Under the pieces are notes generated by a model. It did no database searches and was not told where the DNA came from. It saw only the letters and a program-made list of their open reading frames with translations. Positions 54,539 through 63,723 of a stretch of DNA of 64,000 nt are shown in pieces. Numbering within the stretch: the first letter of the stretch is position 1; each line of letters begins with the position of its first letter. Origin of the DNA: Methanolobus halotolerans (GTDB lineage Archaea; Halobacteriota; Methanosarcinia; Methanosarcinales; Methanosarcinaceae); the NCBI RefSeq assembly GCF_004745425.1, contig NZ_PGGK01000007.1, forward strand, positions 1-64,000, in the 5' to 3' direction. A program made the translations under genes and the position numbers.

Positions 54539-55081
54539 TTATTTCCAGAATTCCTCCTCATAGTTATCCGGAAGGTCAAGATCCATCACATCATCTATGG
54601 ACTTTCTTTTCCTCGGGACTGGCTGACTATCATCCGGAGTTGCGCTGGATTCGATCAGAGTAGTGTTTTTGTCACTTGAAACTACTTTTTCATGAAACCT
54701 GTCCTTTTCATGTTCATCCTGAACAGGAGACCCTGTCTCTGAACCTGTTCTCTTCTCAGAGAAGACTGGCTTTTCGGGCCTTGTTTCAGAAGAGCTTATT
54801 TCAGAATGCCTTTTTTCAGGAAGACTTGTTTCCTGAAATGACCTTGCCGAAGAATTTTCGGTAGTCGTTTGCACCCTTTTGATTTCGCGTTTCAGGCGTG
54901 TCCTATCTGCATAGGTGTCCACAACAGGCGAGGATCTTGACATCTGTTTATGTGTAGAACTATACCCGATGATACATTGTTCATCCCCTGAACGCCAGTC
55001 TATGATATAAAGATGACAATCGGCCTTCTTACATTGTGATACCCCGTCCCTGGGGCAGACTTCAGGTAACGTCATGTTCAT
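54539..55081 (-). CDS. Hypothetical protein: N-terminal Cys cluster, disordered tail
   Basis: The 180-aa protein has an N-terminal Cys module CPRDGVSQCKKADCHLYIID with a fourth Cys in DEQCIIGY, suitable for zinc or Fe-S. A long Ser/Glu/Lys-rich segment of low complexity (about residues 55-155) follows, then a short acidic end SIDDVMDLDLPDNYEEEFWK. GAGGTGC precedes ATG 55081. It lies 36 nt after prs and 22 nt before the endonuclease III-like gene, so it is in the same transcript. Unknown family; the ordered ends joined by disorder suggest an adaptor. Confidence 0.75.
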   Translation of the reverse strand: MNMTLPEVCPRDGVSQCKKADCHLYIIDWRSGDEQCIIGYSSTHKQMSRSSPVVDTYADRTRLKREIKRVQTTTENSSARSFQETSLPEKRHSEISSSETRPEKPVFSEKRTGSETGSPVQDEHEKDRFHEKVVSSDKNTTLIESSATPDDSQPVPRKRKSIDDVMDLDLPDNYEEEFWK

Positions 55082-55116
55082 GCACCTCTAACTATTATTA
55101 TTACAAATCAATACTA

Positions 55117-55965
55117 TTACATTCCTTTGATAGCATTAGCTATCAGAGGTGCAACACTTACAGAACTCTGGATCCTTTCAATTGTATCGGTGGAGATTAT
55201 ATCCTTGACACCGGAGTTGTAGAGCCTCATGACGGCATTTCGTGCCAGCACCGGATGCACACAGGCCAGATAGACATCTCTTGCACCCTGGCTTTTGAGC
55301 AGCTTTATTGACTCGACCATTGTCCCGCCGGTTGCTATCATATCGTCAAGGAGCACTATATCCCTGCCGTTGACATCCACATTTTTCGTTTTTATGGTTA
55401 CCGTATCTCCCGAAAGACGGGTCTTTTCAAGATAATCATAATCAAAACCTGTTTCCTTTGCAGCTCTCTCTACAAAATCAAGAGCTCCCAGGTCAGGGGA
55501 AACCAGTAAAGGGTCCTGAAGGCTTAGAGACCTGAGATGATAGCCGATAATATGTGCTGCATCCAGATCAAAAGCATCGGCATTAAAATAATCCAGGATA
55601 CTGGCTTTATGCACATTAACAGTAAATACCCTGTCTGCATTTATTGTTCTTGCAATAGCTCTTGCACTTATAGGCTCGCCTGTTTTGAATTTTCGGTCCT
55701 GTCTTGAATATCCCATGTAAGGGATGACAACATTGATGACAGGTGAATCCTCACATGCATCGATCAGCTGTAGCAATGCCACAAAGTCCTGATCGGTCAT
55801 TGTGCTCTGTATAATAGTTACTTCGTCGACATCTGCATCAAGTATACGCGTGTAAAGCTCACCGTCAGGGAACCGGGTAAAATCACTTACCGTGGGTTCC
55901 AGATTAAGTTCCCTTGCAACACGTGACGAAAGAGCCTGAGATGCGGGTCCTCCTATGATTTTCAA
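55117..55965 (-). CDS. prs: Ribose-phosphate pyrophosphokinase (PRPP synthetase)
   Basis: This makes PRPP from ribose 5-phosphate and ATP for nucleotide and histidine synthesis. The 282-aa archaeal form has FPDGELYTRI, PYMGYSRQDRKFKTGEPISA (ATP-binding loop), VHKASILDYF and the PRPP loop IVLLDDMIATGGTMVESI. The gene starts with TTG at 55965, preceded by AGAGGTAAACTAT. It follows moaC by 56 nt in the minus-strand run. Confidence 0.95.
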   Translation of the reverse strand: MKIIGGPASQALSSRVARELNLEPTVSDFTRFPDGELYTRILDADVDEVTIIQSTMTDQDFVALLQLIDACEDSPVINVVIPYMGYSRQDRKFKTGEPISARAIARTINADRVFTVNVHKASILDYFNADAFDLDAAHIIGYHLRSLSLQDPLLVSPDLGALDFVERAAKETGFDYDYLEKTRLSGDTVTIKTKNVDVNGRDIVLLDDMIATGGTMVESIKLLKSQGARDVYLACVHPVLARNAVMRLYNSGVKDIISTDTIERIQSSVSVAPLIANAIKGM

Positions 55966-56021
55966 ATAGTTTACCTCTTTAGAACTTCATTTTTAGTATT
56001 GGTAATGTATCATATCATACA

Positions 56022-56498
56022 TTAGTTTTGGTCGCTTTTTATCTTTTCAACGACTTTTATGTTACGTATGCAGGTATAGGGATAGTTGCCTGTATTGTCC
56101 TTTTCGGCAGATTTCACCATATCCCAAACCGTAAGGAGTGATACGGAGACACCGGTAAGAGCTTCCATCTCAACGCCGGTCCTGCCTACCGAGCGTACCT
56201 CCACGACTGCAGAAACATGATCATCGTCGATTGCAAGATCCACATCAACACTTGTGATCGGGATCTGATGACACATAGGAATCATTTCAGGAGTTCTCTT
56301 GACGGCTAGGATAGCAGCGACCCTTGCGGTTGAAAAAACATTCCCTTTTTCAATGGTGCCTTTTTTTATCATTTCCAGAGTATCCCTGCTAAGGACAATA
56401 TCTCCGGATGCAACAGCTCTTCGAGTAACTATGTCCTTATTACCTATATCAACCATTACCGCCCGGTCGTCCTGAATGTGTGTGAATTCTTTTTTCAA
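56022..56498 (-). CDS. moaC: Cyclic pyranopterin monophosphate synthase MoaC
   Basis: MoaC converts the MoaA product to cyclic pyranopterin monophosphate for molybdenum or tungsten cofactor. The 158-aa protein has the signatures MIPMCHQIPITSVDVDLAI, GRTGVEMEALTGVSVSLLTV, WDMVKSAEKD with the active-site Lys. It starts with TTG at 56498 and has CGGTGATCTG upstream. The cofactor would serve formylmethanofuran dehydrogenase and the AOR-family enzyme at 29613. Confidence 0.95.
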   Translation of the reverse strand: MKKEFTHIQDDRAVMVDIGNKDIVTRRAVASGDIVLSRDTLEMIKKGTIEKGNVFSTARVAAILAVKRTPEMIPMCHQIPITSVDVDLAIDDDHVSAVVEVRSVGRTGVEMEALTGVSVSLLTVWDMVKSAEKDNTGNYPYTCIRNIKVVEKIKSDQN

Positions 56499-56513
56499 CA
56501 GATCACCGTTTTC

Positions 56514-56702
56514 TCAGTCAATCCTTATATCCTGCCTCTGGAAGTAATCCTCAATGGTGCTATTTAGTTTTTCTTGCAGATTCTTTGCTTCATCAAGGCT
56601 GAGTTTCAATATCTCTTCATCCTCACCATGGCTGATCGTTATACGCACACGTTTTCTTTCTATGTCAACAACTATTTTACGTTCTTCCTTTCCCATATTC
56701 AT
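56514..56702 (-). CDS. Small hypothetical protein, 62 aa
   Basis: This is a charged, soluble protein with a two-strand start (RKIVVDIERKRVRITISHGE) and a helical end (KLSLDEAKNLQEKLNSTIED). Its ATG overlaps the nnr stop (ATGA) and GGGGTT precedes it, so translational coupling supports a true gene. It lies 15 nt upstream of moaC. I do not recognise the family. Confidence 0.8.
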   Translation of the reverse strand: MNMGKEERKIVVDIERKRVRITISHGEDEEILKLSLDEAKNLQEKLNSTIEDYFQRQDIRID

Positions 56703-58174
56703 AACCCCTTCATCACATCAGTGATCTTTTCAAGAATATCACTTGCAAGCAAGCCCCTTCCTCTTTGCTCAAAAGCAAAGTCCCCTGCCATCCCATTGAT
56801 AAAGCATCCGCAGGTTGCAGCATCAATTGCATCGTTGACAGCGAACAGTGCTCCGACGATCCCGGCAAGTACATCACCTGTGCCACCCACGGTCATACCG
56901 GCATTTCCGGTCCTGTTGAGCCTTACTTCCTTTCCGTCTGATACGATATCAATACTACCTTTTAGAAGTGTCACAATATGTTTTTCCTTCGAAAAAGCAC
57001 ATACAATATCTTTCCTTTTCTCAAAATCCCCAGGAAGTCTGTCGCCTGCAAGCCGGGCATACTCCGCTGGATGCGGAGTGATTATGAACTCACCGTTCCT
57101 CTCCGCAGGCAAGGAAAGATTATAAAGGCCATCAGCATCTATCACAGCTCTTTTGCAAATAGCAAGTATACGGGCAATTGCCTCCCGTGTCATTCTCTCC
57201 CTCCCCAGACCAGGCCCTATGACCACCACGTCATGAGACTCCAGGAGTTCACGAATCCGGGGGACATGGTCCGGCTTAAGAAAAGTCCCGGGTAACCGGG
57301 ATATTATAAAGTCAGGTGAAAAGGAGGCCACAGTATCTGCAATGCTTTCAGGGACTGCCAGTGTTACTATGTCCGCACCGGCTCTCAGGGCTGCCATTGA
57401 TGTGAACACCGGTGCTCCGTAATAAGGCCCTCCGCCGATGACCAGTACTCTTCCGGAATCACCTTTATGGGATGTCTGGCTTCTCCTGCGCAGGTTCATG
57501 ATGTCACCTTTGCCAGCAAAACTCTCTGCATCCCTGCAGACACCTATCCCTATGACCTTTACCTCACCTGTGAACTGTCCGACATCAGGCAAAAGCAGCT
57601 CTTTTTTCATCTTGTGGAACGTAAGGGTAAGGTCTGCATTCACACATTTTCCAGGTATACTGGCACCCGGATCCAGGCCGGAAGGAATATCCACAGAGAT
57701 AACGAACTTGCCGCCACTGTTAATAAGGTCTATTGCAGTTGATTCCAGCTCCCTCGGGGCACCTTTTATCCCGGAACCAAGCACGGCATCAACTACAATA
57801 TCAGCTTCACTCCAGCCATGGTACGCTCTCAATTCAGAGGAATCAGAAATTTCCTTTATCTCACTGATGCCGCTGTTACTGAGCAATCCGAAATTGGTCA
57901 GGGATTCTTCGGTCCTGATACGGGATCTGTGTCCCAGAAGAAGAACTTTTATCCTGTAGCCTTCCTCAATTGCAAGGTGCCTTGCAGCCACAAAGGCATC
58001 TCCACCGTTATTACCCCTTCCGGCTATGAAAAGCACAGTTCCTGAATGCAACCTGGAACTGATCTCGCGTGCAATACCTGCACCTGCATTCTCCATCAAT
58101 TGCAGAGGATCCATTCCCAGATATGCGCAGTTGGCATCTATGGCTTTCATACGGGAAAATGTAATAGCATCCAT
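56699..58174 (-). CDS. nnr: Bifunctional NAD(P)H-hydrate repair enzyme (epimerase + dehydratase)
   Basis: The 491-aa fusion has an N-terminal YjeF epimerase domain (residues 1-215; GRGNNGGDAFVAARHL, VDAVLGSGIKGAPRE, VDIPSGLDP) and a C-terminal ribokinase-like ADP/ATP-dependent dehydratase domain (VLVIGGGPYYGAPVFTSMAA, GTGDVLAGIVGALFAV). Together they restore hydrated NAD(P)H. I take the start at 58174 (MDAITFSRMKAID), the family N-terminus; the frame is open to 58216. It is the first gene of a minus-strand run to 53097. Confidence 0.93.
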   Translation of the reverse strand: MDAITFSRMKAIDANCAYLGMDPLQLMENAGAGIAREISSRLHSGTVLFIAGRGNNGGDAFVAARHLAIEEGYRIKVLLLGHRSRIRTEESLTNFGLLSNSGISEIKEISDSSELRAYHGWSEADIVVDAVLGSGIKGAPRELESTAIDLINSGGKFVISVDIPSGLDPGASIPGKCVNADLTLTFHKMKKELLLPDVGQFTGEVKVIGIGVCRDAESFAGKGDIMNLRRRSQTSHKGDSGRVLVIGGGPYYGAPVFTSMAALRAGADIVTLAVPESIADTVASFSPDFIISRLPGTFLKPDHVPRIRELLESHDVVVIGPGLGRERMTREAIARILAICKRAVIDADGLYNLSLPAERNGEFIITPHPAEYARLAGDRLPGDFEKRKDIVCAFSKEKHIVTLLKGSIDIVSDGKEVRLNRTGNAGMTVGGTGDVLAGIVGALFAVNDAIDAATCGCFINGMAGDFAFEQRGRGLLASDILEKITDVMKGL

Positions 58175-58302
58175 GGTTATCTGTTTCCTATATGCCGGAA
58201 TCTGCTGAAACCTCACGAATCCGTTTCCTGACCGACACTCAAAGTGACCGATCCCGATATTACCGTGTCACAACTTTATCTAGCTCATGTTAGGTTATAA
58301 TA

Positions 58303-58464
58303 GTGAAACCACATAAACTTTTAGCCAGGGCCTTAAAAACCCGGTACCTTGTGAAAAAGCGCAGGAAAGGATATGAAGCATACCAAATACCAGTATGGGA
58401 CCAGGAAAGAAATAAAGTTAAGTATTTATCCCTTGATAAACATTTTAATTACCAGTTCAGTTAA
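58303..58464 (+). CDS. Small basic hypothetical protein, 53 aa
   Basis: GTG at 58303 opens a 53-codon frame beginning VKPHKLLARALKTRYLVKKR, with a middle RKGYEAYQIPVWDQERNKVK and an end LSLDKHFNYQFS. The composition is protein-like, very basic and not repetitive. A TATA-like TTTATCTA about 25 nt upstream suggests a leaderless mRNA. It might be a ribosome- or nucleic-acid-associated peptide; no family is recognised. It sits between divergent nnr and the TrkA-N/DHH gene. Confidence 0.55.
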   Translation: MKPHKLLARALKTRYLVKKRRKGYEAYQIPVWDQERNKVKYLSLDKHFNYQFS

Positions 58465-58533
58465 ATCTGGTTTTCTTTTACCGCAATTCTTTAGATATAT
58501 TAGGCAGATTCTACACAAAATGGAGGGATTCTG

Positions 58534-60000
58534 ATTAACGCCATTGCAAAAGATGTCAGTGCAACAGACAGGATAAAAATAAAACCCACATACCTCATAC
58601 TTGGCAGTGGGAGTTTCGGTTTTGCATTGGCAAAAGAGCTCAGGGAACTTGATAAGGACCTGATAATCGTTGACAAGGATGCACAGAAAGTGGAAACCTT
58701 GCGCGATGAAGCTTATGAAGCCATTGTAGGTGACGTGAGTGACCCTGCGCTTCTGGAAAGGATCAACACTAAAAATCTTGCAGGCATACTCATCCTGAGT
58801 TCAGATCCGGAAGCAAACAAGGCGGCTCTTGCGAATGTGAGAGAGAAGGTGCCCCGGGATGTTTACTGTGTTGCAAGAGCTCCTGACGTTATCAACATGC
58901 AGGAAATGGAGACAATGGGTGCAGACCTTGTCATCATGCCGCCAAGAATGGTTGCCAAATCCCTTTCAAGATCACTTGAACGTGCAGAAGGGCTCCGGCG
59001 CGGCAACAAGCTGACACAATGGTTCGAAGGCATAAGAGGTAAACAATTTGCCATTGTGGTCCATAACAATCCAGATCCTGATGCCATTGCCGGTGCACTT
59101 GGCTTAATGGCAATTGCCCATTCCTATGATGTCGTAACGGACATAGTTTACCATGGAGAGATAGGACATCAGGAAAACAAGGCTTTTGTAAATCTGCTGG
59201 ATATTGACCTTTACAGGATAGAGGATGTTGATCTGGCAAGTTACGATAAGATAGCACTTATCGACTGCTCGGTCCCGGGGGCTAACAATCCGTTGCCCCC
59301 GAATACCAGCATAGGAGTAATTATCGATCACCACCCTATCACGGATGCTGAGATCGATGCGGAATTCATAGACATACGTCCGAACGTGGGCGCATCTTCG
59401 ACAATTGTTACCAAATACCTGCAGGAACTTAATGTGGATATTGATAGCATGCTTGCGACAGCTCTGTTGTATGGAATAAGAACCGACACAATGGACTTCA
59501 AGCGGAATACTGACTCAGCCGATCTCTCAGCTGCATCATATCTTTACCCGCTCTCGGACCATGACGTCCTGGACCAGCTCGAACGTCCTTCAATGTCAAT
59601 CGAGACACTGGATGTGCTGGGAGAAGCTATCAATAACAGACAGGTAACAGGGAGTTACCTGCTTTCAAATGTTGGCAGTATCCGCGACAGGGATACATTA
59701 CCACAAGCTGCCGACTATTTACTGAATCTTGAAGGTATTTCCACGACATTGGTTTTCGGAGTGAGCGAGGACAAGATCTTTATTTCCGGAAGAAGCAACG
59801 ACATACGTGTCAATCTGGGAGATGTCATGAAACGTGCCTTCGGAGAAGATGCGGGCGGACATGCCAATGCAGCCGCAGCACAGATAGGACTCGGACTTTT
59901 CAGTTCGGCAAAAGACAGGCAGACCCTCCTGCGGCTGGTCAATGAAGCCGTAGTCAAGCGATTCCTGGGTGCCGTTGGTGTTGAAGAGAACGGCGAATAA
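58534..60000 (+). CDS. TrkA-N plus DHH/DHHA1 phosphoesterase protein, non-canonical start
   Basis: The protein has an N-terminal Rossmann domain (ILGSGSFGFALAKELRELDK; DKDAQKVETLRDE), then a DHH phosphoesterase domain (about residues 175-380; NNPDPDAIAGALGLM, IDCSVPG, IIDHHPITDAE) and a DHHA1 domain with GGHANAAAAQIG. It resembles NrnA/c-di-AMP-type hydrolases with an attached nucleotide sensor domain; the substrate is inferred. The frame is open from an in-frame TAG at 58501, but no ATG, GTG or TTG precedes the GSGSFG motif. ATT at 58534 follows GGAGGG by 6 nt and is the best start; CTG at 58531 is another option. The first TTG (58627) would cut off the nucleotide motif. Confidence 0.85.
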   Translation: MNAIAKDVSATDRIKIKPTYLILGSGSFGFALAKELRELDKDLIIVDKDAQKVETLRDEAYEAIVGDVSDPALLERINTKNLAGILILSSDPEANKAALANVREKVPRDVYCVARAPDVINMQEMETMGADLVIMPPRMVAKSLSRSLERAEGLRRGNKLTQWFEGIRGKQFAIVVHNNPDPDAIAGALGLMAIAHSYDVVTDIVYHGEIGHQENKAFVNLLDIDLYRIEDVDLASYDKIALIDCSVPGANNPLPPNTSIGVIIDHHPITDAEIDAEFIDIRPNVGASSTIVTKYLQELNVDIDSMLATALLYGIRTDTMDFKRNTDSADLSAASYLYPLSDHDVLDQLERPSMSIETLDVLGEAINNRQVTGSYLLSNVGSIRDRDTLPQAADYLLNLEGISTTLVFGVSEDKIFISGRSNDIRVNLGDVMKRAFGEDAGGHANAAAAQIGLGLFSSAKDRQTLLRLVNEAVVKRFLGAVGVEENGE

Positions 60001-60963
60001 TGACTCTTCATGCAATCTTTTTTTAAATCACAACACACATGCGGCTTTGCTGCAGGACAACTACGTGCAAGACCACACATACTATATTGAACATATTATA
60101 TTACTTACTATTTGAAATATATACTTTCCTGAATATGACTTTGAGTTCATGCGGCATGAGAAGTCGACCCGTTAACAAGCCGTTGTTTGCGCCTGAATAA
60201 TTCAGCCGACCTGATGAGCATACCCATATCTTAAAAACCAATAACATGCGGGAATTATGACATATGGCTGCATGGCAAATTCATAAGAAAAGGATTGTCC
60301 TATTATGAATCAGTAATAAGTTAATATGGAGTGGCAAAGCAGTCATTCATACTATTTCATACATACGCATAAAGCAGGAACCTGAAAGTTCATCAGCACA
60401 GGCGGATCCGACATAGAAAGTATGCAAGTTATGCAGTTTATGCTGCCTGCGCCACAAGAGAACACATTTATGACAAAATCACAGTCATATGCGATGAAGA
60501 CGAGGCAGAGATGGAAAAAACATAATCCCTGGCAAGTATTATTTAATCATACATATCACACAGACGGGCAAGCTGCAAAATTAATTCAGATAACAAGCCT
60601 TACCAAGATCATGCAAAGTCTTTCTTGATTGCAACCGTGTGGGGATTAAAAAAATGCAAATGATGCTTATGGTTCCTTTAACAAGGAAATCATATATATT
60701 AAGCTGTTTTAAGACAGATCATGCATAGAGAAAGAGAATATTGAAAAACAGGATTTATCTAATATTGTACATAGAATAGTATATTGAACAGAAGCTCTTT
60801 TTCTAAGTATATTAAAAATAGTATACTATGAATTATACATAACTGACTTGGAATGAGCCAGAATCCCTTTTTCGAAAACTATCGATTTACATTATCTGCC
60901 GTAGTTGACATACACATACCAATAATCCGACAATAAATCCTTATATCAATTTCACTTAGAACA
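60001..60963. other. 963-bp gene-free AT-rich region
   Basis: No frame has a ribosome binding site or recognisable content; the longest (60422-60628, 68 codons) is of random composition. There are a small palindrome CTGAATAATTCAG (60193-60205) and several TATA-like stretches near 60780-60830. It may be a small RNA locus or a former mobile-element site, but I see no structure strong enough to name. Confidence 0.5.
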
Positions 60964-61695
60964 ATGAAGATGAGCGTCAAATTCAAGGAGTATCTTATAC
61001 AAAGTCTCCGGGAAGAGCTTGAGACTGCAAAAAGAACAGACCCTGAGGAACTCGCATCAAAAATACATAGTATCGGTTTTTACTGCAACATGTGCGGTAA
61101 ATGCTGCAGGAAAGAACATGGAGACAATACGGTAATAGTGAGCCCTGAAGAAATAGAGAGAATATGCGGTCACACGGGGTTCAGACATACACAGGTGTCC
61201 ATACCCCTCACAGAGGGAACTGATGCCCTGCCTGATATAAATTATCTCGAAGATAACAGGGACCTTATTGACAGAGAAGGCAACATCCATACATTCGGGT
61301 GGAAAATGTGTCAGCAAAGAAACGGAGATTGCACCTTCATCCGGGAGAAAGGATCAGGAAACAGTTGCAGTATATATGAAGTACGTCCAATGTTGTGCAG
61401 CACCTACCCCTTTTACATGCAAGATGGAGAATTGAATGTATCCGAATGTGAGGGACTCGGGAAGCACATATCAATTGAGCAAAGCCTGGAACTTGCGGGC
61501 AAAGTGCGCTCCAGATATATTGCAGAGATACAGGAAACGATCCTGCTCTACGAAAAGTACGAAGGATTCGAGCAGGGACCTGAAAATGTTAATAAGGCCT
61601 TTGAGAATATACTGGAAGGTATTATTAAGTATATAGTACATGATAGCAGAGGAATTCACAGGACTGCCCTGAGAATAAAACAGATCATCGATTGA
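60964..61695 (+). CDS. YkgJ-family cysteine cluster protein
   Basis: The 243-aa protein has the YkgJ core: FYCNMCGKCCRKEHGDNTVI (CxxCGxCC) near residue 41, MCQQRNGDCTFI, and SCSIYEVRPMLCSTYPFYM, all consistent with Fe-S or zinc binding. A helical C-terminus follows. The family is widespread in methanogens and functionally unassigned. A promoter-like CTTATATCAA lies about 25 nt upstream of ATG 60964, suggesting a leaderless mRNA. Confidence 0.9.
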   Translation: MKMSVKFKEYLIQSLREELETAKRTDPEELASKIHSIGFYCNMCGKCCRKEHGDNTVIVSPEEIERICGHTGFRHTQVSIPLTEGTDALPDINYLEDNRDLIDREGNIHTFGWKMCQQRNGDCTFIREKGSGNSCSIYEVRPMLCSTYPFYMQDGELNVSECEGLGKHISIEQSLELAGKVRSRYIAEIQETILLYEKYEGFEQGPENVNKAFENILEGIIKYIVHDSRGIHRTALRIKQIID

Positions 61696-61719
61696 TTTAT
61701 AACAGATTAAATTTGTAAA

Positions 61720-63012
61720 ATGATTACCATGTCCACCACTGACCAAGCAATGACAATCTCTGAGAAGATATTTTCGAAGGCTTCCGGAAAGGCGGTTAAA
61801 GCCGGAGAGTTCGTAATGGCCGATATAGACAGGGCAATGACCCATGACATTACAGGACCCCTTGCAGTCGAAGGCTTTTATGAGATTATGAGGGACAAAG
61901 AAGAAAAGAAGGTATGGGATCCTAGCAAGATAGTTATCGTTTTTGACCACCAGGTTCCCGCCGATTCACTCAACGCAGCTGCCAATCATATCATGCTCAG
62001 AAAGTTTGCCAGGGAACAGGGCATAATAAACTACGACGTGTATGAGGGAGTCTGCCACCAGGTAATGCCCGAGAAGGGCCACGTCATGCCGGGCGATCTT
62101 ATAGTTGGTTCTGACTCACATACATGCGCCTATGGAGCACTTGGAGCATTTTCAACTGGCATAGGATCAACAGACATGGCTGCCGTTTTCGCATCAGGCA
62201 AACTCTGGTTCAAGGTCCCCGAGACAATAAAGTTCGAAGTGAACGGGAAATTCCAGAAGCACGTGTATTCCAAGGACATGATACTTCATCTCATCGGAGA
62301 TGTCGGTGTAGAAGGAGCAAGATACAAGGCTGCCGAATATGCAGGTTCCACTGTCAGAGAGATGCCAATCTCAGAGCGTATGACAGTGTCCAACATGGCA
62401 ATCGAGATGGGGGGCAAGGCAGGAATAATCGAAGCGGACAGTATAACTGAAAAGTATCTCCAGGAACGCATTCCGGATTTTGAACTTGACCCCTACTGGA
62501 AGTCGGACGAGGATGCCGTTTACTCGGAAGTGAAGAATTACGATGTCAGTAAACTCGAACCACAGGTTGCCTGCCCCCACAATGTGGACAATGTGAAGCC
62601 TGTTACCGAAGTCGAAGGCACAAAGCTGGACCAGATCTTTGTAGGCTCCTGTACCAACGGAAGGTTCGAGGATATAGAAGTAGTTGCCAAGATGATGGGG
62701 GACGAACCCGTGGCAAAAGATGTGAGACTCCTTATAATTCCTGCATCGAGGACGGAATATATGAAGGTCCTGAAGGCAGGTTACATCGAGCAGTTCATGG
62801 AAGCCGGAGCAATAGTCGAATCACCATGTTGCGGACCGTGCATGGGCGGATCGTTCGGACTTCTGGGCAACGGCGAGGTCGGACTTGCAACATCCAACCG
62901 TAATTTCAAAGGAAGAGAAGGGAGTCCGCAATCATTTGTGTACCTTAGCTCACCTGCAACAGCAGCTGCTTCAGCTCTCACCGGAGAGATCACAGACCCA
63001 AGAAAGGTATGA
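61720..63012 (+). CDS. hacA: Homoaconitase/isopropylmalate dehydratase large subunit
   Basis: The 430-aa aconitase-family large subunit has the [4Fe-4S] ligands in [14 protein letters not shown] and [15 protein letters not shown], plus DHQVPADS and [18 protein letters not shown]. In methanogens such proteins act in leucine synthesis or, as homoaconitase, in the 2-oxosuberate route to coenzyme B; the small subunit, which decides specificity, is not in this window. An ATG at 61729 is an equally good start. TTTATAA about 25 nt upstream suggests a leaderless mRNA. Confidence 0.9.
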   Translation: MITMSTTDQAMTISEKIFSKASGKAVKAGEFVMADIDRAMTHDITGPLAVEGFYEIMRDKEEKKVWDPSKIVIVFDHQVPADSLNAAANHIMLRKFAREQGIINYDVYEGVCHQVMPEKGHVMPGDLIVGSDSHTCAYGALGAFSTGIGSTDMAAVFASGKLWFKVPETIKFEVNGKFQKHVYSKDMILHLIGDVGVEGARYKAAEYAGSTVREMPISERMTVSNMAIEMGGKAGIIEADSITEKYLQERIPDFELDPYWKSDEDAVYSEVKNYDVSKLEPQVACPHNVDNVKPVTEVEGTKLDQIFVGSCTNGRFEDIEVVAKMMGDEPVAKDVRLLIIPASRTEYMKVLKAGYIEQFMEAGAIVESPCCGPCMGGSFGLLGNGEVGLATSNRNFKGREGSPQSFVYLSSPATAAASALTGEITDPRKV

Positions 63013-63234
63013 GCCTCTTCTGCCTCATCTTTCTTTGACCTGCGACCAAAACAGATATATGATAAAATTAATATGATAGTTTAAGACGTTGGATTACCAA
63101 CACATTCCCGTCATATTGTGTCGATTACAGCCAACGTCACCATACTATTTTTTAAAAAATGCTACCCTGATCCGCACAGGATCACAGATGAACATAAATC
63201 AGATATGCCCTTCTTTTGTTACAGGAGATAAAAC

Positions 63235-63534
63235 ATGTCCGAAACTGACCTTTCTATCCTCAATGAGATATATGACGTCATACTTGAACGTAAGAATAAA
63301 CCGGTTGAGAGTTCCTATGTATGCTCTCTGCTGAGCCACAGAAAGGGTATTGACAAAATACTCGAAAAAGTAGGAGAAGAGTCAATTGAAACAATACTGG
63401 CGGCAAAGGGAGATAGAAGAGAAGAGATCATCTATGAGTCGTCTGACCTGCTTTTCCATCTACTGGTAATGTTTGCTGCAAAAGGGATAACTCTTGAGGA
63501 AATAGCCGAAGAGCTCAAAAAACGCAGAGAATAA
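63235..63534 (+). CDS. hisE: Phosphoribosyl-ATP pyrophosphohydrolase HisE
   Basis: HisE is the second step of histidine synthesis, hydrolysing phosphoribosyl-ATP to phosphoribosyl-AMP. The 99-aa MazG-fold protein has [20 protein letters not shown] and [18 protein letters not shown], with the expected acidic metal ligands. ACAGGAGATAAAAC precedes ATG 63235, a strong ribosome binding site. It is monocistronic; HisF is 20 kb away. Confidence 0.95.
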   Translation: MSETDLSILNEIYDVILERKNKPVESSYVCSLLSHRKGIDKILEKVGEESIETILAAKGDRREEIIYESSDLLFHLLVMFAAKGITLEEIAEELKKRRE

Positions 63535-63723
63535 GACCCTTCCGGATTCCTGTAAGCGGTCAGCGTAAGGCTGCAAAGATACACGAACACCTATAAGTGC
63601 CCTTCTCCTTACTTCTTTTGCCTCAGGCAATAAGCTAAGAATGCTTGAATTGGCCGGACCGGAGCCTGCAGTTAGCCACAACTTTTTCAGAGGCAAAAAA
63701 GCAAAACGACTGTTTAGTATTTT

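Noticed and set aside
60422-60628. 68-codon frame in the 1-kb gap
   Set aside because: Composition looks random and no ribosome binding site or TATA spacing supports it.
63460-63696. 78-codon minus-strand frame between hisE and the CBS gene
   Set aside because: It runs antisense into hisE and has no start signal; treated as a shadow.
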